Positions 46,098 to 56,545 of a DNA stretch of 64,000 bases are shown here, piece by piece. The number at the start of each line of letters is the position of its first letter. Positions within the stretch are counted from its first letter, which is position 1. The position numbers and the translations under genes are program-made. The notes beneath the pieces were generated by a model. The model was not told the origin of the DNA and made no database searches. It was given only the letters and a program-made list of their open reading frames with translations. This DNA is from Anaeromyxobacter dehalogenans 2CP-C (GTDB lineage: Bacteria > Myxococcota > Myxococcia > Myxococcales > Anaeromyxobacteraceae): contig NC_007760.1 of the NCBI RefSeq assembly GCF_000013385.1, positions 620,001 through 684,000 of the forward strand, written 5' to 3'.

Positions 46098-47564
46098 ATG
46101 GCCACCGTCCGCAAGATCCTCGTCGCCGATCCCGACCCGGCCACCGTGCGCGCGCTGGCGCCGGTGCTCCGGCAGCGCGGCTACCAGGTGCACGCGGCCC
46201 GCGACGGCTCGCGCGCGCTCCAGGCGGCCATCCTCCGCTTCCCGGACCTCATCCTGCTCGACGAGGACTGCCCGCTGCTCGACGCGCGCAGCTTCGTCCG
46301 CATCCTGCGCACCAACCCGCGCACCGAGCGCATCCCGGTGGTGATCACCGGCGCCTCGTCCGACCCGGACCGCTCGCGGCTCGGGCTCTACCTGCGCAAG
46401 CCCTTCAACCTGGACGAGGTGCTGGCGCGGGTGGAGCAGGTGTTCCGCCGCGCCGAGGCCTCCCGGGCGGTCTCCGGCGACGGCCGCGAGATCGAGGGCA
46501 ACCTGGCGCAGATCCCGCTCGTGGACCTGCTGCAGATCCTCTCGGTGAACAAGAAGTCCGGCACGCTCACGGTCGAGCGCGAGGGCGATCGCGCCTCCAT
46601 CGCGCTCGCCGAGGGGAGGGTGGTGGACGCGGCCATGGGCGCGGTGGTCGGCGAGAAGGCGCTGTTCCGCCTGCTCACCCACCGGGAAGGCCAGTTCGCG
46701 TTCCTCCCGGGCCTGCCGCCCGCGGCCCAGCGGATCGACCGGCGCGTCGAGGAGCTGGTGCTCGAGGGTCTCCGCCAGGCCGACGAGGTGGCGCGGCTGC
46801 TCCCGGAGCTGCCCGCGCCCGAGGACGGCGTCGAGCTGGCGGTCCACCCCAGCGAGATCCCGGCCGGCCTGCACCCGGTCACCGAGGAGGTGCTGGGGCT
46901 GCTGCAGTCCGGCGCCGCGCGCCCGTTCCAGGAGCTGCTCGACCGCTGCCGCGCCACCGACCTCGAGGCGATGCGCGCGGTGGGCGCGCTGCTCGAGCAC
47001 GGCTACGCGCGCCGGCGCGAGGCGCTCGCCCCGGAGCCGCGCGGCCAGCTCCTCGCGCCGCACGAGCTGCACGCGCTCCGCGCCCGCATCGCCCGCGGCC
47101 GCTCCTCGGGGCCGCAGACCGTCGGCAAGGTCGTCGTGGCCGGCGGCGGCCCGCTCGCGCGCCGCGCCGCGCTCTCGCGCTTCCAGGCGGTCCCGGGCTT
47201 CCGGCCCGAGCCGGAGCCGCCCGCCGGCGGCTTCGGGACGGTGGGGCGCGTCACGCTGGCCGACGGCGTGCGGGTGGACCTCGCCGAGCTGCCCGGCGAT
47301 CGCGCGCTCATGCCGCTGTGGCGGCCGTTCGCGGCGGGCGCGGTGGGCGCGCTGGTGCTCCTGCCCGCCGACGGGATCGACCCGCTGCTCGAGGAGCTGG
47401 TGAAGGTGCAGCGGCTGCCGGTGGTGGTGTGCGGGCCCTCGGAGGCGCGCGTGCCGGAGGTGCTGCGCGAGGCGCCGGGCGGCTTCGCGTTCGAGGGCAG
47501 CGACGCGGCCGAGGGGCTGCGCGCGCTCCTCGCGGGCGCTGGCGCGCGCGGGCCGCTCGTGTAG
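46098..47564 (+). CDS. Receiver-DUF4388 protein with GTPase-like tail
   Basis: A 488-aa protein. The receiver (1-115) has Asp55 and Lys101. A DUF4388 (PATAN-like) domain at about 128-215 includes LVDLLQILSVNKKSGTLTVER. The last 145 residues resemble an MglA/Ras-like domain: a first strand KVVVAGGGPLARRAALSRF (P-loop position), then VRVDLAELPGDRALMPLWRPF and GALVLLPADG. The P-loop lacks GKS/T, and the NKxD position is a GPS. It is therefore probably a pseudo-GTPase. It lies 12 bp after the preceding regulator. Confidence 0.85.
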   Translation: MATVRKILVADPDPATVRALAPVLRQRGYQVHAARDGSRALQAAILRFPDLILLDEDCPLLDARSFVRILRTNPRTERIPVVITGASSDPDRSRLGLYLRKPFNLDEVLARVEQVFRRAEASRAVSGDGREIEGNLAQIPLVDLLQILSVNKKSGTLTVEREGDRASIALAEGRVVDAAMGAVVGEKALFRLLTHREGQFAFLPGLPPAAQRIDRRVEELVLEGLRQADEVARLLPELPAPEDGVELAVHPSEIPAGLHPVTEEVLGLLQSGAARPFQELLDRCRATDLEAMRAVGALLEHGYARRREALAPEPRGQLLAPHELHALRARIARGRSSGPQTVGKVVVAGGGPLARRAALSRFQAVPGFRPEPEPPAGGFGTVGRVTLADGVRVDLAELPGDRALMPLWRPFAAGAVGALVLLPADGIDPLLEELVKVQRLPVVVCGPSEARVPEVLREAPGGFAFEGSDAAEGLRALLAGAGARGPLV

Positions 47565-47573
47565 AACCGGCGC

Positions 47574-48374
47574 ATGCGCATCCCGATCTGGCAGGTGGAC
47601 GCGTTCGTCACCGACGGCGTCTTCACCGGCAACCCCGCCGCGGTCTGTCCCCTCGACGCCTGGCTGCCCGACGCCACGCTGCTCGCCATCGCGGCCGAGA
47701 ACGCGCTCTCCGAGACCGCGTTCCTGGTCGCCGAGGGCGAGGGCTGGCACCTGCGCTGGTTCACGCCCGAGGTCGAGGTCGAGCTGTGCGGGCACGCCAC
47801 GCTCGCCTCGGCGCACGTGGTGTTCGAGCACCTGGCCCGCGGGCGCGACGCGATCGCGTTCCGCACGCAGGCCGGCACGCTCACCGTCACCCGCGACGCC
47901 GCGGGCCGGATCGCGCTGTCGCTGCCCCGCCGGCCGCCCGCGCCGGCCGACGCGCCGCCCGCGCTCGTGCGGGCGCTCGGCGGCCGCGCGCCGGAGGCGA
48001 CGCTGCTCGGCCGCGACTACCTGGCCGTGCTCGCGACGGAGCAGGAGGTCCGCGAGCTCCGGCCGGACCTCGCCGCGGTGTCGGAGCTGCCCGGCCACGG
48101 CATCGTCGTCACCGCGCCCGCGAGCACGCCCGGGGTGGACTTCGTCTCGCGCTACTTCGCCCCGCAGGTCGGGATCCCCGAGGACCCGGTCACCGGCTCG
48201 GCGCACTGCACGCTGGTGCCCTACTGGGCAGATCGGCTCGGCCGGCGGACGCTGGAGGCGCTGCAGGTGTCCCGCCGCGGGGGCCGGCTCTCCTGCGAGG
48301 ACCAGCCGGACGCGGGCAAGGTCCGCCTCGCCGGCCGCGCGGCCGAGTTCCTGTCCGGCTCCATCGAGGCCTGA
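47574..48374 (+). CDS. PhzF family isomerase
   Basis: A 266-aa protein with the two-domain PhzF/DapF-like fold. It has IWQVDAFVTDGVFTGNPAAV at the start, the catalytic-Glu region AENALSETAFLV, CGHATLASAHV, and GIPEDPVTGSAHC in the second half. Family members isomerise compounds such as dihydrohydroxyanthranilate; no phenazine genes are present, so the substrate is unknown. Its start is 9 bp after the preceding stop. Confidence 0.9.
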   Translation: MRIPIWQVDAFVTDGVFTGNPAAVCPLDAWLPDATLLAIAAENALSETAFLVAEGEGWHLRWFTPEVEVELCGHATLASAHVVFEHLARGRDAIAFRTQAGTLTVTRDAAGRIALSLPRRPPAPADAPPALVRALGGRAPEATLLGRDYLAVLATEQEVRELRPDLAAVSELPGHGIVVTAPASTPGVDFVSRYFAPQVGIPEDPVTGSAHCTLVPYWADRLGRRTLEALQVSRRGGRLSCEDQPDAGKVRLAGRAAEFLSGSIEA

Positions 48375-48401
48375 CCGCGCTCCGCGGCCGACGGCCGGCG
48401 C

Positions 48402-48719
48402 CTACCCCGGCTCCAGCTCGGCCGCCGCGAGCGCCGCCCGCGCGACCGGGCTGGTGAGCAGCAGCCGGTACTCGGCGCGCGTCAGCCAGGCGGTGCGGGC
48501 GCCGCGCTTGCCGCGCAGCGTGAGCCGCACCCGCTCGGCGTCGCGCGCCACGGTGGCGGTCGCGCCGTCGGAGAGGTCGTGCTCGAGGGAGCGGAGGTGC
48601 CGGTGGATGCGCAGCGCGCGCTTCCCCTCGGGGGAGGAGAGCGCGAGGAAGTAGCGGTTCCGGCTGAAGCCCGGGTCCTCGCGGAGGCGCTCGACGGCGC
48701 GGATGACGAAGTCCGCCAT
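48402..48719 (-). CDS. Unknown small protein
   Basis: A 105-aa basic protein, with DFVIRAVERLREDPGFSRNRYF at the N-terminus and a C-terminal helix ending at AAAELEPG. It is probably cytosolic. The sequence looks like a real gene by composition and by the clean gap on both sides, but no family is recognised. Confidence 0.55.
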   Translation of the reverse strand: MADFVIRAVERLREDPGFSRNRYFLALSSPEGKRALRIHRHLRSLEHDLSDGATATVARDAERVRLTLRGKRGARTAWLTRAEYRLLLTSPVARAALAAAELEPG

Positions 48720-48817
48720 GAGCCGTCGAGCCTAGCATGAAGCCGGCCCGCCGGACGCACCCCGGTCGCACCCTTCGGCGTGGTGTCCGACGCGGTGGTC
48801 GAGCCCTGCGCGAGCGG

Positions 48818-49252
48818 CTAGGCGGGCCTGCGCTCGCCGCCCTGGCGGCGCCGCAGGTGCTCGCGCGCGAACGCCCCGAGCGCCACGTCGTGGATCCCGA
48901 CGTGGCCGTCGATCCAGCTCGCCACCGCGCGCTCCACGTCGTGCACCAGCACCGCCGTCGGGCCGTTCGCGTCGTGGCGGCGCGTGAGCTCGCGGACGGT
49001 GGCGAGGAACGCCTCGTGCTCGCGCAGGTGCCGCTCGCGATCCGGGTAGCCGATCGCGAGCATCAGCGTCTCCTCGGCCGCCAGGTGCCGGACCGCATGC
49101 TCGCGGAGGTACTCGATCATGCGCGAGACCTCCGCGCGCTCGCCCGAGAGGATCGCGTCGTGCAGCCGATCCATCCGCGTGAACATCTCCTCGTGCTCGG
49201 CGTCCAGCTCGGGGACGCCGATCGACAGCACGCTCGTCCAGTGCAGCGCCAT
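48818..49252 (-). CDS. Bacteriohemerythrin
   Basis: The ATG at 49252 gives 144 aa. The four-helix di-iron site is visible: PELDAEHEEMF (His and Glu), VRHLAAEETLM, HLREHEAFL, and the C-terminal WIDGHVGIHD. It binds O2 reversibly at a di-iron centre and may store or sense oxygen, which fits a facultative or microaerobic lifestyle. Single gene. Confidence 0.93.
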   Translation of the reverse strand: MALHWTSVLSIGVPELDAEHEEMFTRMDRLHDAILSGERAEVSRMIEYLREHAVRHLAAEETLMLAIGYPDRERHLREHEAFLATVRELTRRHDANGPTAVLVHDVERAVASWIDGHVGIHDVALGAFAREHLRRRQGGERRPA

Positions 49253-49410
49253 GGCCAGGCCCCCCGAGCCACGTCCACGGTAAGGTCGTACGGCACCCCG
49301 CGGTAGGGCTCGGCTGATCCGCGTCAAGGCGGGCGGGCCGCCCGCCCCGCCCGGACGTCACGTTCGGTGAACGTGCCCGCCGGACGCGGGAGCTGCCGCA
49401 CCCGCGCCGC

Positions 49411-50832
49411 CTAGCGCGGCAGGGCGTCGGTGCCGTGGACCACGCGCTCGACCGCCGCGCGCTCGCGGCGCCGCGACGGGCCGACCACCACCGCCACCAG
49501 GTTGCGGCGGCGGAACGTCTCGCGCGACACGCGCAGCAGGTCCGCGGCGGTCACCTGCTCGACGCGCCGGCAGCGCTCCTCGAAGCCCTCCGGCGCCGAC
49601 AGGACCTCGCCGGCGCCGTACCAGCCGGCCAGGTCGGCGGCGGAGTCGAGCGAGAAGGCGAGCGTCATGCGGTGGCGCCGCTGGACCCGGAGCAGCTCCT
49701 CCTCCGGCACCGGGCGCTCGGCCAGTCCCCCCAGGACGCGCAGCACCTCCTCGATGACCCGCGGCAGCTTGGCCGGCGCGCACGCGCCGTCGATCACGGT
49801 CATGCCGGCGTCGGCGAAGGTGTCGATGCCGGCGTGCAGCGAGTAGGCGAGGCCGCGCCGCTCCACGATCTCGAACGGCAGGCGCGAGGAGAGCCCGTCG
49901 TCGAGGATCCGGCGCAGGCACATGTGGGCCGGGTAGTCGGGGTGGCGCTCGGGCGGGCAGGGGAAGGAGAGCGAGAACTCCGCCTGCGCGTCGTCGTGCT
50001 CCACCATCTCGAGCCGCGGCCCCTCGGGCCAGCCCGGCGCCGGGAGGTCCACGCTGAGCTGCCCGCGCGGGAGCCGGCCCAGGTGCCGCTCGGCGAGGTC
50101 GGCCACCTGGTCCGGGCGCACCGGCCCGGCCACCGCCAGCACCAGGTTCGCCCCGGTGTAGAAGCGCTCGAGGTGGGCGCGCACGTCGCGCGGCCGGAGC
50201 CGCCGCACGATGTCCTGCGTGCCGGCGATCTTGAAGCCGAGCGGGTGCCGGCCGAAGACGATCTTCTTCGAGAGGTTGTCCGGGTCGATGTCGCGGCCGG
50301 ACGCGTCCACCTCGTCGAGGATCTCCTCGAGGATGACCTCGCGCTCGACGTCCATCTCCTTGAGGAGCGGCCGCCGGATCAGGTCGCCGAGCACGGCCAG
50401 CCCGGTGCCCACCTCCTCCGGGTGGATGGGCGTGTAGTAGCAGCCGTGGTCGCGCGCGGTGATCCCGTTCAGGCTCCCGCCGGCGGCCTCCACCTCGGCG
50501 TTCATCGCGACGGTGTCGGGGTAGCCCACCGAGCCGCGGAAGAACAGGTGCTCGAGGAAGTGCGAGACGCCGTTGCGCGCCTCGGTCTCGTGGCGCGAGC
50601 CGGCGCGCACGTAGAGCGCGATCATCGCCGAGTGGAGCCCGGGCGCCTGGGCGGTGAGCACGCGCAGGCCGTTCGGCAGCACGGTCCGGTGGACCTCGCC
50701 CCAGTCCTCCTGCGCGCGGCGCACCCGCGCCGCCACCCGCGCGCGCGGCAGCGCCACGCGGAAGGCGCCGCCCCGCTTCTCGGGCGCGTCCTTGCGCCGC
50801 TTCACCCGCACCTGCCGACTCGACCGCCTCAT
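49411..50832 (-). CDS. M16 family zinc peptidase
   Basis: The ATG at 50832 gives 473 aa. The inverted zinc motif HFLEH is in NGVSHFLEHLFFRG, with the third ligand Glu downstream in EREVILEEI. The second half contains the RGLAYSLHAG motif of processing-peptidase-like proteins. The N-terminal 40 residues are very basic (RRSSRQVRVKRRKDAPEKR). There is no signal peptide, so it is probably cytosolic. Its start overlaps the stop of the upstream sensor kinase (ATGA). Confidence 0.9.
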   Translation of the reverse strand: MRRSSRQVRVKRRKDAPEKRGGAFRVALPRARVAARVRRAQEDWGEVHRTVLPNGLRVLTAQAPGLHSAMIALYVRAGSRHETEARNGVSHFLEHLFFRGSVGYPDTVAMNAEVEAAGGSLNGITARDHGCYYTPIHPEEVGTGLAVLGDLIRRPLLKEMDVEREVILEEILDEVDASGRDIDPDNLSKKIVFGRHPLGFKIAGTQDIVRRLRPRDVRAHLERFYTGANLVLAVAGPVRPDQVADLAERHLGRLPRGQLSVDLPAPGWPEGPRLEMVEHDDAQAEFSLSFPCPPERHPDYPAHMCLRRILDDGLSSRLPFEIVERRGLAYSLHAGIDTFADAGMTVIDGACAPAKLPRVIEEVLRVLGGLAERPVPEEELLRVQRRHRMTLAFSLDSAADLAGWYGAGEVLSAPEGFEERCRRVEQVTAADLLRVSRETFRRRNLVAVVVGPSRRRERAAVERVVHGTDALPR

Positions 50833-52379
50833 GTGGCTGCACCCACCTCGTGTTCCACCCTGTCCTCGATCGCCGGGAAGCGGAGGGTGAACACCGTTCC
50901 CCGGCCCACGGTGCTCTCGCACCGGATGGTCCCGCCGTGCTCCTCGACGACCTGCTGGGTGAACGCGAGCCCCAGGCCGGTGCCGCGTTCCTTCGTGGAG
51001 TAGAACGGCTCGAAGATGCGCGTCAGGTCACCTGGGGGGATCCCCCCCCCGGTGTCCCCCAGCTCGACCTCCACGCCCGCGCCGGAGTCCACCCGGCGGG
51101 TGACCACGCGGACGGTCCCGCCCCCGGGCATCGCCTCCCGGCTGTTCCGCAGCAGGTTCAGGAACACCGCGCGGAGCTGCCCCTCGTCGCAGCGCACCCC
51201 GGGCAGGCCCGGCGCGAGCGCGCGGTGCACGTCCACGCGCGCCGCGGCGAGCTCGGGGCCGAGGAAGTCGAGCAGGCCGCCCAGGATCTCGTTGAGGTCG
51301 TGGCGCTCGAGCTGCGGGCGCGGGAGGCGCGCGAAGCGGAGGTACTCCTCGGTCACGGCGTTCAGCCGGTCCACCTCGCGCGAGATCGCGGACACCAGCC
51401 CGGTCGCCTCGGCCGGCGGCGCCGGCAGCGCGGCGATCTCCTCGGCGAGCAGCTCGGCGTTCAGGCCGATGGCGTTCAGCGGGTTCCGGATCTCGTGCGT
51501 GATCTGCGCCGAGATGCGGCCGACCGCGGCCAGCCGCTCCGCCCGGAGCAGCTCGGCGCGCTGCCGGTCGAGCGAGGCGGCCATGGCGTTGAACTCGTGC
51601 GCCAGCACCGAGATCTCGTCCCGGCCGCGCGCCTCCACCTTGCGGGTGAGATCGCCGGCCGCGACCGCCTTCACGCCCTCGGTCAAGGTCTGGATGGGCG
51701 CGAGCAGGCGCTGGGAGATGGCGGCCGCGCCCACGCCCACCGCCAGCGCGAGCAGCGAGTAGATCACCGTCAGCGCCACGGTGTTCCCCTCGGTCCGCTC
51801 GGCGTCGTGCACGCGGTCGGCGATCTGCGTCTCGAGCGCGACCTGCAGCAGCTTCACGTCCAGGCTGAGCCCCTTCTCCAGCTGCCGCACGGCCGCCACG
51901 CGGGCGTCGAACGCCGCCGCGCCCGGGCCCATCCCCGCCCCGGCCTCCAGCGCGTCGAGCAGGGCGCGCGCCTCGCGGTCGTAGTCGGCCCAGCGCGCGG
52001 CGAGGCCGTCGAGCCGGGCGAGCACGTCGCCGAGGAAGCGGGCGTCGTCGCCCGAGGCGTCGATCCGCGCGCCAGCGGCCACGCGCTTGCCCTCCTCGAT
52101 CTTCTCGCGGACCAGCGCGGGGAAGTGCGCCCTCGCCACGGGGAGGTAGGCCCGGCGGGCGGCGGGGTCGAGCACCCGCGCCTCCAGCGCCCGGGCGGTG
52201 ACCCAGTCCTTGACGTCGAGTTGCGCCGCGATCCGGGTGAGCGGGATGTAGCCGGAGGACAGCGTGCGCAGGTCGCGCCGCAGGTCGTGGAGGCGCGCCA
52301 CGCCGAACCCCGCCACCGCGGCGAACGCCGCGAGGGCGACCGCGAAGGTGAGGAAGATCTTGGTGGCGACGCGTCGCAT
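50829..52379 (-). CDS. Membrane sensor histidine kinase
   Basis: The ATG at 52379 gives 516 aa. It has two membrane helices (about 7-27 and 205-228), a mostly helical periplasmic domain between them, a HAMP domain, and the kinase core: ITHEIRNPLNAIG (phosphoacceptor His), NLLRNSREAMPGGG (N-box), DTGGGIPPGD and GTGLGLAFTQQV. No response regulator is adjacent. Translational overlap with the M16 peptidase suggests a functional link. Confidence 0.92.
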   Translation of the reverse strand: MRRVATKIFLTFAVALAAFAAVAGFGVARLHDLRRDLRTLSSGYIPLTRIAAQLDVKDWVTARALEARVLDPAARRAYLPVARAHFPALVREKIEEGKRVAAGARIDASGDDARFLGDVLARLDGLAARWADYDREARALLDALEAGAGMGPGAAAFDARVAAVRQLEKGLSLDVKLLQVALETQIADRVHDAERTEGNTVALTVIYSLLALAVGVGAAAISQRLLAPIQTLTEGVKAVAAGDLTRKVEARGRDEISVLAHEFNAMAASLDRQRAELLRAERLAAVGRISAQITHEIRNPLNAIGLNAELLAEEIAALPAPPAEATGLVSAISREVDRLNAVTEEYLRFARLPRPQLERHDLNEILGGLLDFLGPELAAARVDVHRALAPGLPGVRCDEGQLRAVFLNLLRNSREAMPGGGTVRVVTRRVDSGAGVEVELGDTGGGIPPGDLTRIFEPFYSTKERGTGLGLAFTQQVVEEHGGTIRCESTVGRGTVFTLRFPAIEDRVEHEVGAAT

Positions 52380-52546
52380 GGGGGGAGCCGGCGATCCTAC
52401 CGTGCCCGGCCCGGCGGCGGGCGGGAACGTTCCTAACGGGCGCCGGCCGGAAGCGCCGTGCCGGGCGCCCGCTCGCATGGCCGTGGTGCTTCCCAGGCGC
52501 GAGGACCTGGAGTAGTGAAGGAGTCCCACATCGGAGCCTTCACCCC

Positions 52547-53416
52547 ATGACCGGCCTCGCCCTCGTCGTCGCCCTCGTCGGCATCGCCATCGCCGTGCTC
52601 TCCTACCGCAGCGCCAGCGCCGCCAGGGCCGCGCTGGCCGCGCGCACCGCGGAGGACGTGAAGCGCGGGGAGGAGCTGGAGGCCGCCCGCAAGGCGGAGC
52701 GCGCCGCCCGCGCCGAGGCGAAGGAGCGCCGCGACGAGGCCACCGCCGTGAAGGCGGAGCTGGAGCGCAGCAAGAAGAAGGCGTTCGAGCAGCAGGAGGC
52801 GGCGAAGAAGGCCGGCGGCGCCCAGGCGCTCCGCGTCGAGCTCGACAAGCTCGCCGCCCGGCTCGCCGAGGCCCGCGCAGAGGCCGAGCACCAGACCACC
52901 CGCGCGCGCGCGCTGGAGAAGGAGCTCGAGAAGGCCGCCGCCGCGGTGAAGCGGCTGGAGGCCCGGCCGGCCGTGGCCGCCGCGCCCGCGCCCGCGCCGG
53001 TCGCGCCCGTGCCGCAGGCCGCCGCCCCCGCCGCGCCGGCCGTGGACGACGGCCGCCTCGCCGCGGAGAAGGACCGGGCCGACAAGGCGGAGGCGAAGCT
53101 GGCCGAGGCGCGCAAGCGGGTCGCCGACCTGGAGAAGGACGTGAAGAACGTCCGCGGCCGGCTCGAGACCGAGAAGCGCGTCTACATCGTCCAGAAGAGC
53201 GAGCTCGAGCTCGCCGGCGACCGGTACGCCGAGCTGCGCCGCCGCCACGAGGCGCTGCGCAAGGATCACGACGAGCTGGTCGAGGCCGTGCGCCAGGCCG
53301 CCCGCGAGGAGCGGCGCCTCACGCAGCAGGAGGCCGCCCGCGCCGAGGCGGCGACCCCGCCCGCCGCGCCGGAGGGCGAGGGCGAGGGCGACGCCGGCGG
53401 GTCGAGCGCGGCCTGA
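52547..53416 (+). CDS. Membrane-anchored coiled-coil protein
   Basis: A 289-aa protein. One N-terminal membrane helix (ALVVALVGIAIAVLSY) is followed by long Ala/Glu/Lys/Arg heptads (about 35-140 and 165-265), separated by a Pro/Ala-rich hinge (AAPAPAPVAPVPQAA). The C-terminus is acidic and Gly-rich. No enzymatic motif is seen. The function may be structural or in envelope organisation. It is divergent from the sensor kinase gene. Confidence 0.7.
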   Translation: MTGLALVVALVGIAIAVLSYRSASAARAALAARTAEDVKRGEELEAARKAERAARAEAKERRDEATAVKAELERSKKKAFEQQEAAKKAGGAQALRVELDKLAARLAEARAEAEHQTTRARALEKELEKAAAAVKRLEARPAVAAAPAPAPVAPVPQAAAPAAPAVDDGRLAAEKDRADKAEAKLAEARKRVADLEKDVKNVRGRLETEKRVYIVQKSELELAGDRYAELRRRHEALRKDHDELVEAVRQAAREERRLTQQEAARAEAATPPAAPEGEGEGDAGGSSAA

Positions 53417-53429
53417 CGCGCGTCGAGCG

Positions 53430-53566
53430 GGCTCCGCCCGCCCCTCGACAGGCTCGGGGCGAGCGGAGCTCCGGGCGTCCGCTCACCCTGAGCGGATCCG
53501 CCTGAACCTACGCTCACCCTGAGCGTAGGCCGCGCCGCAGGCGCGGCCGGAGTCGAAGGGCCAGCG
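53430..53566. repeat. Cluster of REP-like repeats
   Basis: At least three hairpins in tandem: CCCTCGACAGGCTCGGGGCG with GCGGGC-TCC-GCCCGC before it, CCGCTCACCCTGAGCGG, and a perfect 9-bp stem CTACGCTCA-CCC-TGAGCGTAG, ending in GGAGTCGAAGGG. The cluster lies between convergent genes and may end their transcripts. Confidence 0.8.
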
Positions 53567-53576
53567 CCCCCCCGCC

Positions 53577-54203
53577 TCACTCCGCGTTGGCGAGGACCTT
53601 GTACAGGGGCGCGAGGTCGCGGAACACGCCGAGGAGGTCGCCGAGCGCGATGCTCCGCGCCTCCTCCTGGCTCCACGCGATCCCGAGGTCGAGGCCCGGG
53701 CCGCCGGGCGCGAGCGCCTCGCCCATCTCCAGCCAGAACGCGGCCGAGTGAGCCGGGGCGAGCTCGGGCAGCTCCTCGTGGTTCCACTCCAGGAACTCCC
53801 GGAGCTTCCGGAACGGCTTCCCCTTGCGCGCCAGGTTGGCGGCCTCGCGCTCGAGCGCGCGCTGCATGCCGGCCCGCCGGGGCGAGTCGCCCCGCACGCC
53901 CACGCGGGCGTGCAGGTGCTCGCGGGTCATCACCACCGCGAGGAAGGCGAGCCCGCGGTAGCCCTTCGGGCTGTCGGAGAAGGCGACCAGCACCTCCTCG
54001 GGCGCGGCGTTGCGGCGGCGCGGCAGCTTCCCGGGGTGGACGAACAGCTCCTTGCCCGCGACCCGCGCGAGGCCGGAGTTGCACTGGACGCCGAGGGCGA
54101 GGAGCTTCGGCTGGAGCTCCTCGTCGAGGGCCCGGGCGCGCTCGTCGGGATCGCCGAGCTCGAACAGCGCGAAGTCGGGTGGACCGAGTCCCAGCCCTGC
54201 CAT
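53577..54203 (-). CDS. DUF1054-like protein
   Basis: The ATG at 54203, after GGGAGC, gives 208 aa; an upstream start at 54278 is less likely. The sequence LGPPDFALFEL, ELQPKLLALG and VLVAFSDSPKGYRGLAFL resemble the DUF1054/YktB pattern of Firmicutes, which have a small alpha+beta fold of unknown function. It is divergent from the WYL gene at 54284. Confidence 0.6.
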   Translation of the reverse strand: MAGLGLGPPDFALFELGDPDERARALDEELQPKLLALGVQCNSGLARVAGKELFVHPGKLPRRRNAAPEEVLVAFSDSPKGYRGLAFLAVVMTREHLHARVGVRGDSPRRAGMQRALEREAANLARKGKPFRKLREFLEWNHEELPELAPAHSAAFWLEMGEALAPGGPGLDLGIAWSQEEARSIALGDLLGVFRDLAPLYKVLANAE

Positions 54204-54283
54204 CAGCACGCTCCCGCGCTCCCGGGGGAACTGCCAGCTTAGCACATTGACTGGCCGGGCGGGCTCTGCGACGTTCACGCGCG

Positions 54284-55284
<1,001 letters not shown>

Positions 55285-55288
<4 letters not shown>

Positions 55289-56388
55289 GCGCCGCCGGAT
55301 CGAAGCGCCGTCCCGCCGGGGCGCGGGCGAAGGTCTCCTCGAAGGCGCCGGCCAGGGCGAAGCCGGGCGCGAAGCCGGCCGCGAAGCCGGTCCGCGGTCC
55401 CGCTCGCGCACCGTCCCGCGCCGCCGCCGGCGCGCCCGCCGCGCCGAAGAAGGCCGACCCGCGCGACCGCCTCCGCCGCGTGCTGTTCCTGGTGCCGTAC
55501 GCGGTCCGCCACCCCGGCATCCCGGTGCGCGACCTGGCGCGGCGCTGCGGCTGCACCGAGAAGGAGCTGCTCGAGGACCTCGACTTCCTGCTCGAGGTGG
55601 GCTCGCCCCCGTTCGCGCCGGACGACTTCCTCGACCTGTACGTCGAGGGCGACCGCGTCTACGTGGCGCTGCACCAGAGCTTCTCGCGCCCGCCGCGGTT
55701 CACCGAGAGCGAGGCCGCCGCGCTCGCCGCGGCCGCGGCGGCGCTGGGCGGCGAGGGGCGCGAGCGCGCGGTGAAGGCGCTCCGCGACTCGGTCCCGCGC
55801 GACCGGCGCGCCAGCTTCGACGAGCTGGTGGAGCGCATCTACGCCGGCGCCCCGCCGGCGCGCGACTCGGTGCTGGGCCGGCTCCAGCGCGCCATCGCCG
55901 AGCGGCGCGCGGTGCGCCTCGCCTACCACTCCGCGTCGCGCGACGCCGAGACCGACCGGACCGTGCGCCCGTACACGCTCGCGCAGCGCTTCGGCCACTG
56001 GTACCTGTACGGCCACGACGCCGAGCGCGGGAAGGCGCTCGCCTTCCGCCTGGACCGGATCCGCGAGTGCACGCTGCTCCCGGACCGCTTCGAGCCGCCC
56101 ACCGAGGCCGAGCTGGCCAGGGCCCGGCTGTTCTCCGAGGCGGCCGGCGAGCCGGTGCGGATCCGGCTCGGCGCGGAAGCGGCCCCGTGGGCGCTCTCGC
56201 GCCCCGGCATCTCGCTGGTGGAGCGGACGCCGGGCGGCGGGGCGGTGGTGGAGGTGGCCGGCGCCGGGAACGACTGGGCCACGCGGTTCGCGCTCTCGCT
56301 GGGCGGCGGGGCCGAGGTGGTCGCGCCGGCCGCCGCGCGGCGGGCGTTCGCCGAGACGGTCCGACGCACGCTGGCGCGGTACGCCTGA
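55285..56388 (+). CDS. WYL-domain regulator with basic tail, PafC-like
   Basis: A 367-aa protein with a GTG start overlapping the previous stop. The first 55 residues are a Lys/Ala/Pro-rich tail with AKPGAKPAAKPV repeats, similar in composition to histone H1 C-termini and likely disordered. A winged helix (about 60-130), a WYL domain (about 205-275; VRPYTLAQRFGHWYLYGHD) and a WCX region follow. With the upstream gene it probably forms a heterodimeric regulator. Confidence 0.87.
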
Positions 56389-56422
56389 CGCGCGGTGCGA
56401 GCTGAACGCACCGTACGGGGTG

Positions 56423-56460
56423 GGGCGACCGTCCCGGGAACGAATGACCCAGGGTCGCCC
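56423..56460. terminator. Inverted repeat after the WYL pair
   Basis: GGGCGACC (56423-56430) and GGTCGCCC (56453-56460) form an 8-bp stem with a 22-nt loop, 35 bp after the second WYL stop. No T-tract follows, so its terminator role is a guess. Confidence 0.35.
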
Positions 56461-56545
56461 GACAGCGGGAGATCCTCCCGAAAATCGTGGGCCGGCGCCC
56501 GGCACGCGGGACGCATCGCGCCGGCGGCAGGGGGTTGGAGGCGCC

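Noticed and set aside
43269-48206. A 1645-codon frame on the minus strand.
   Set aside because: It lies opposite dapF, the two response regulators and phzF, all of which have strong family motifs. The translation is His/Arg-rich low complexity.
40784-48457. A 2557-codon open frame on the plus strand.
   Set aside because: It runs across argE, hutF, dapF and the regulators in a non-coding frame. Its Arg/Ala/Gly-rich translation has no domains. It is an effect of very high GC, which makes stops rare.
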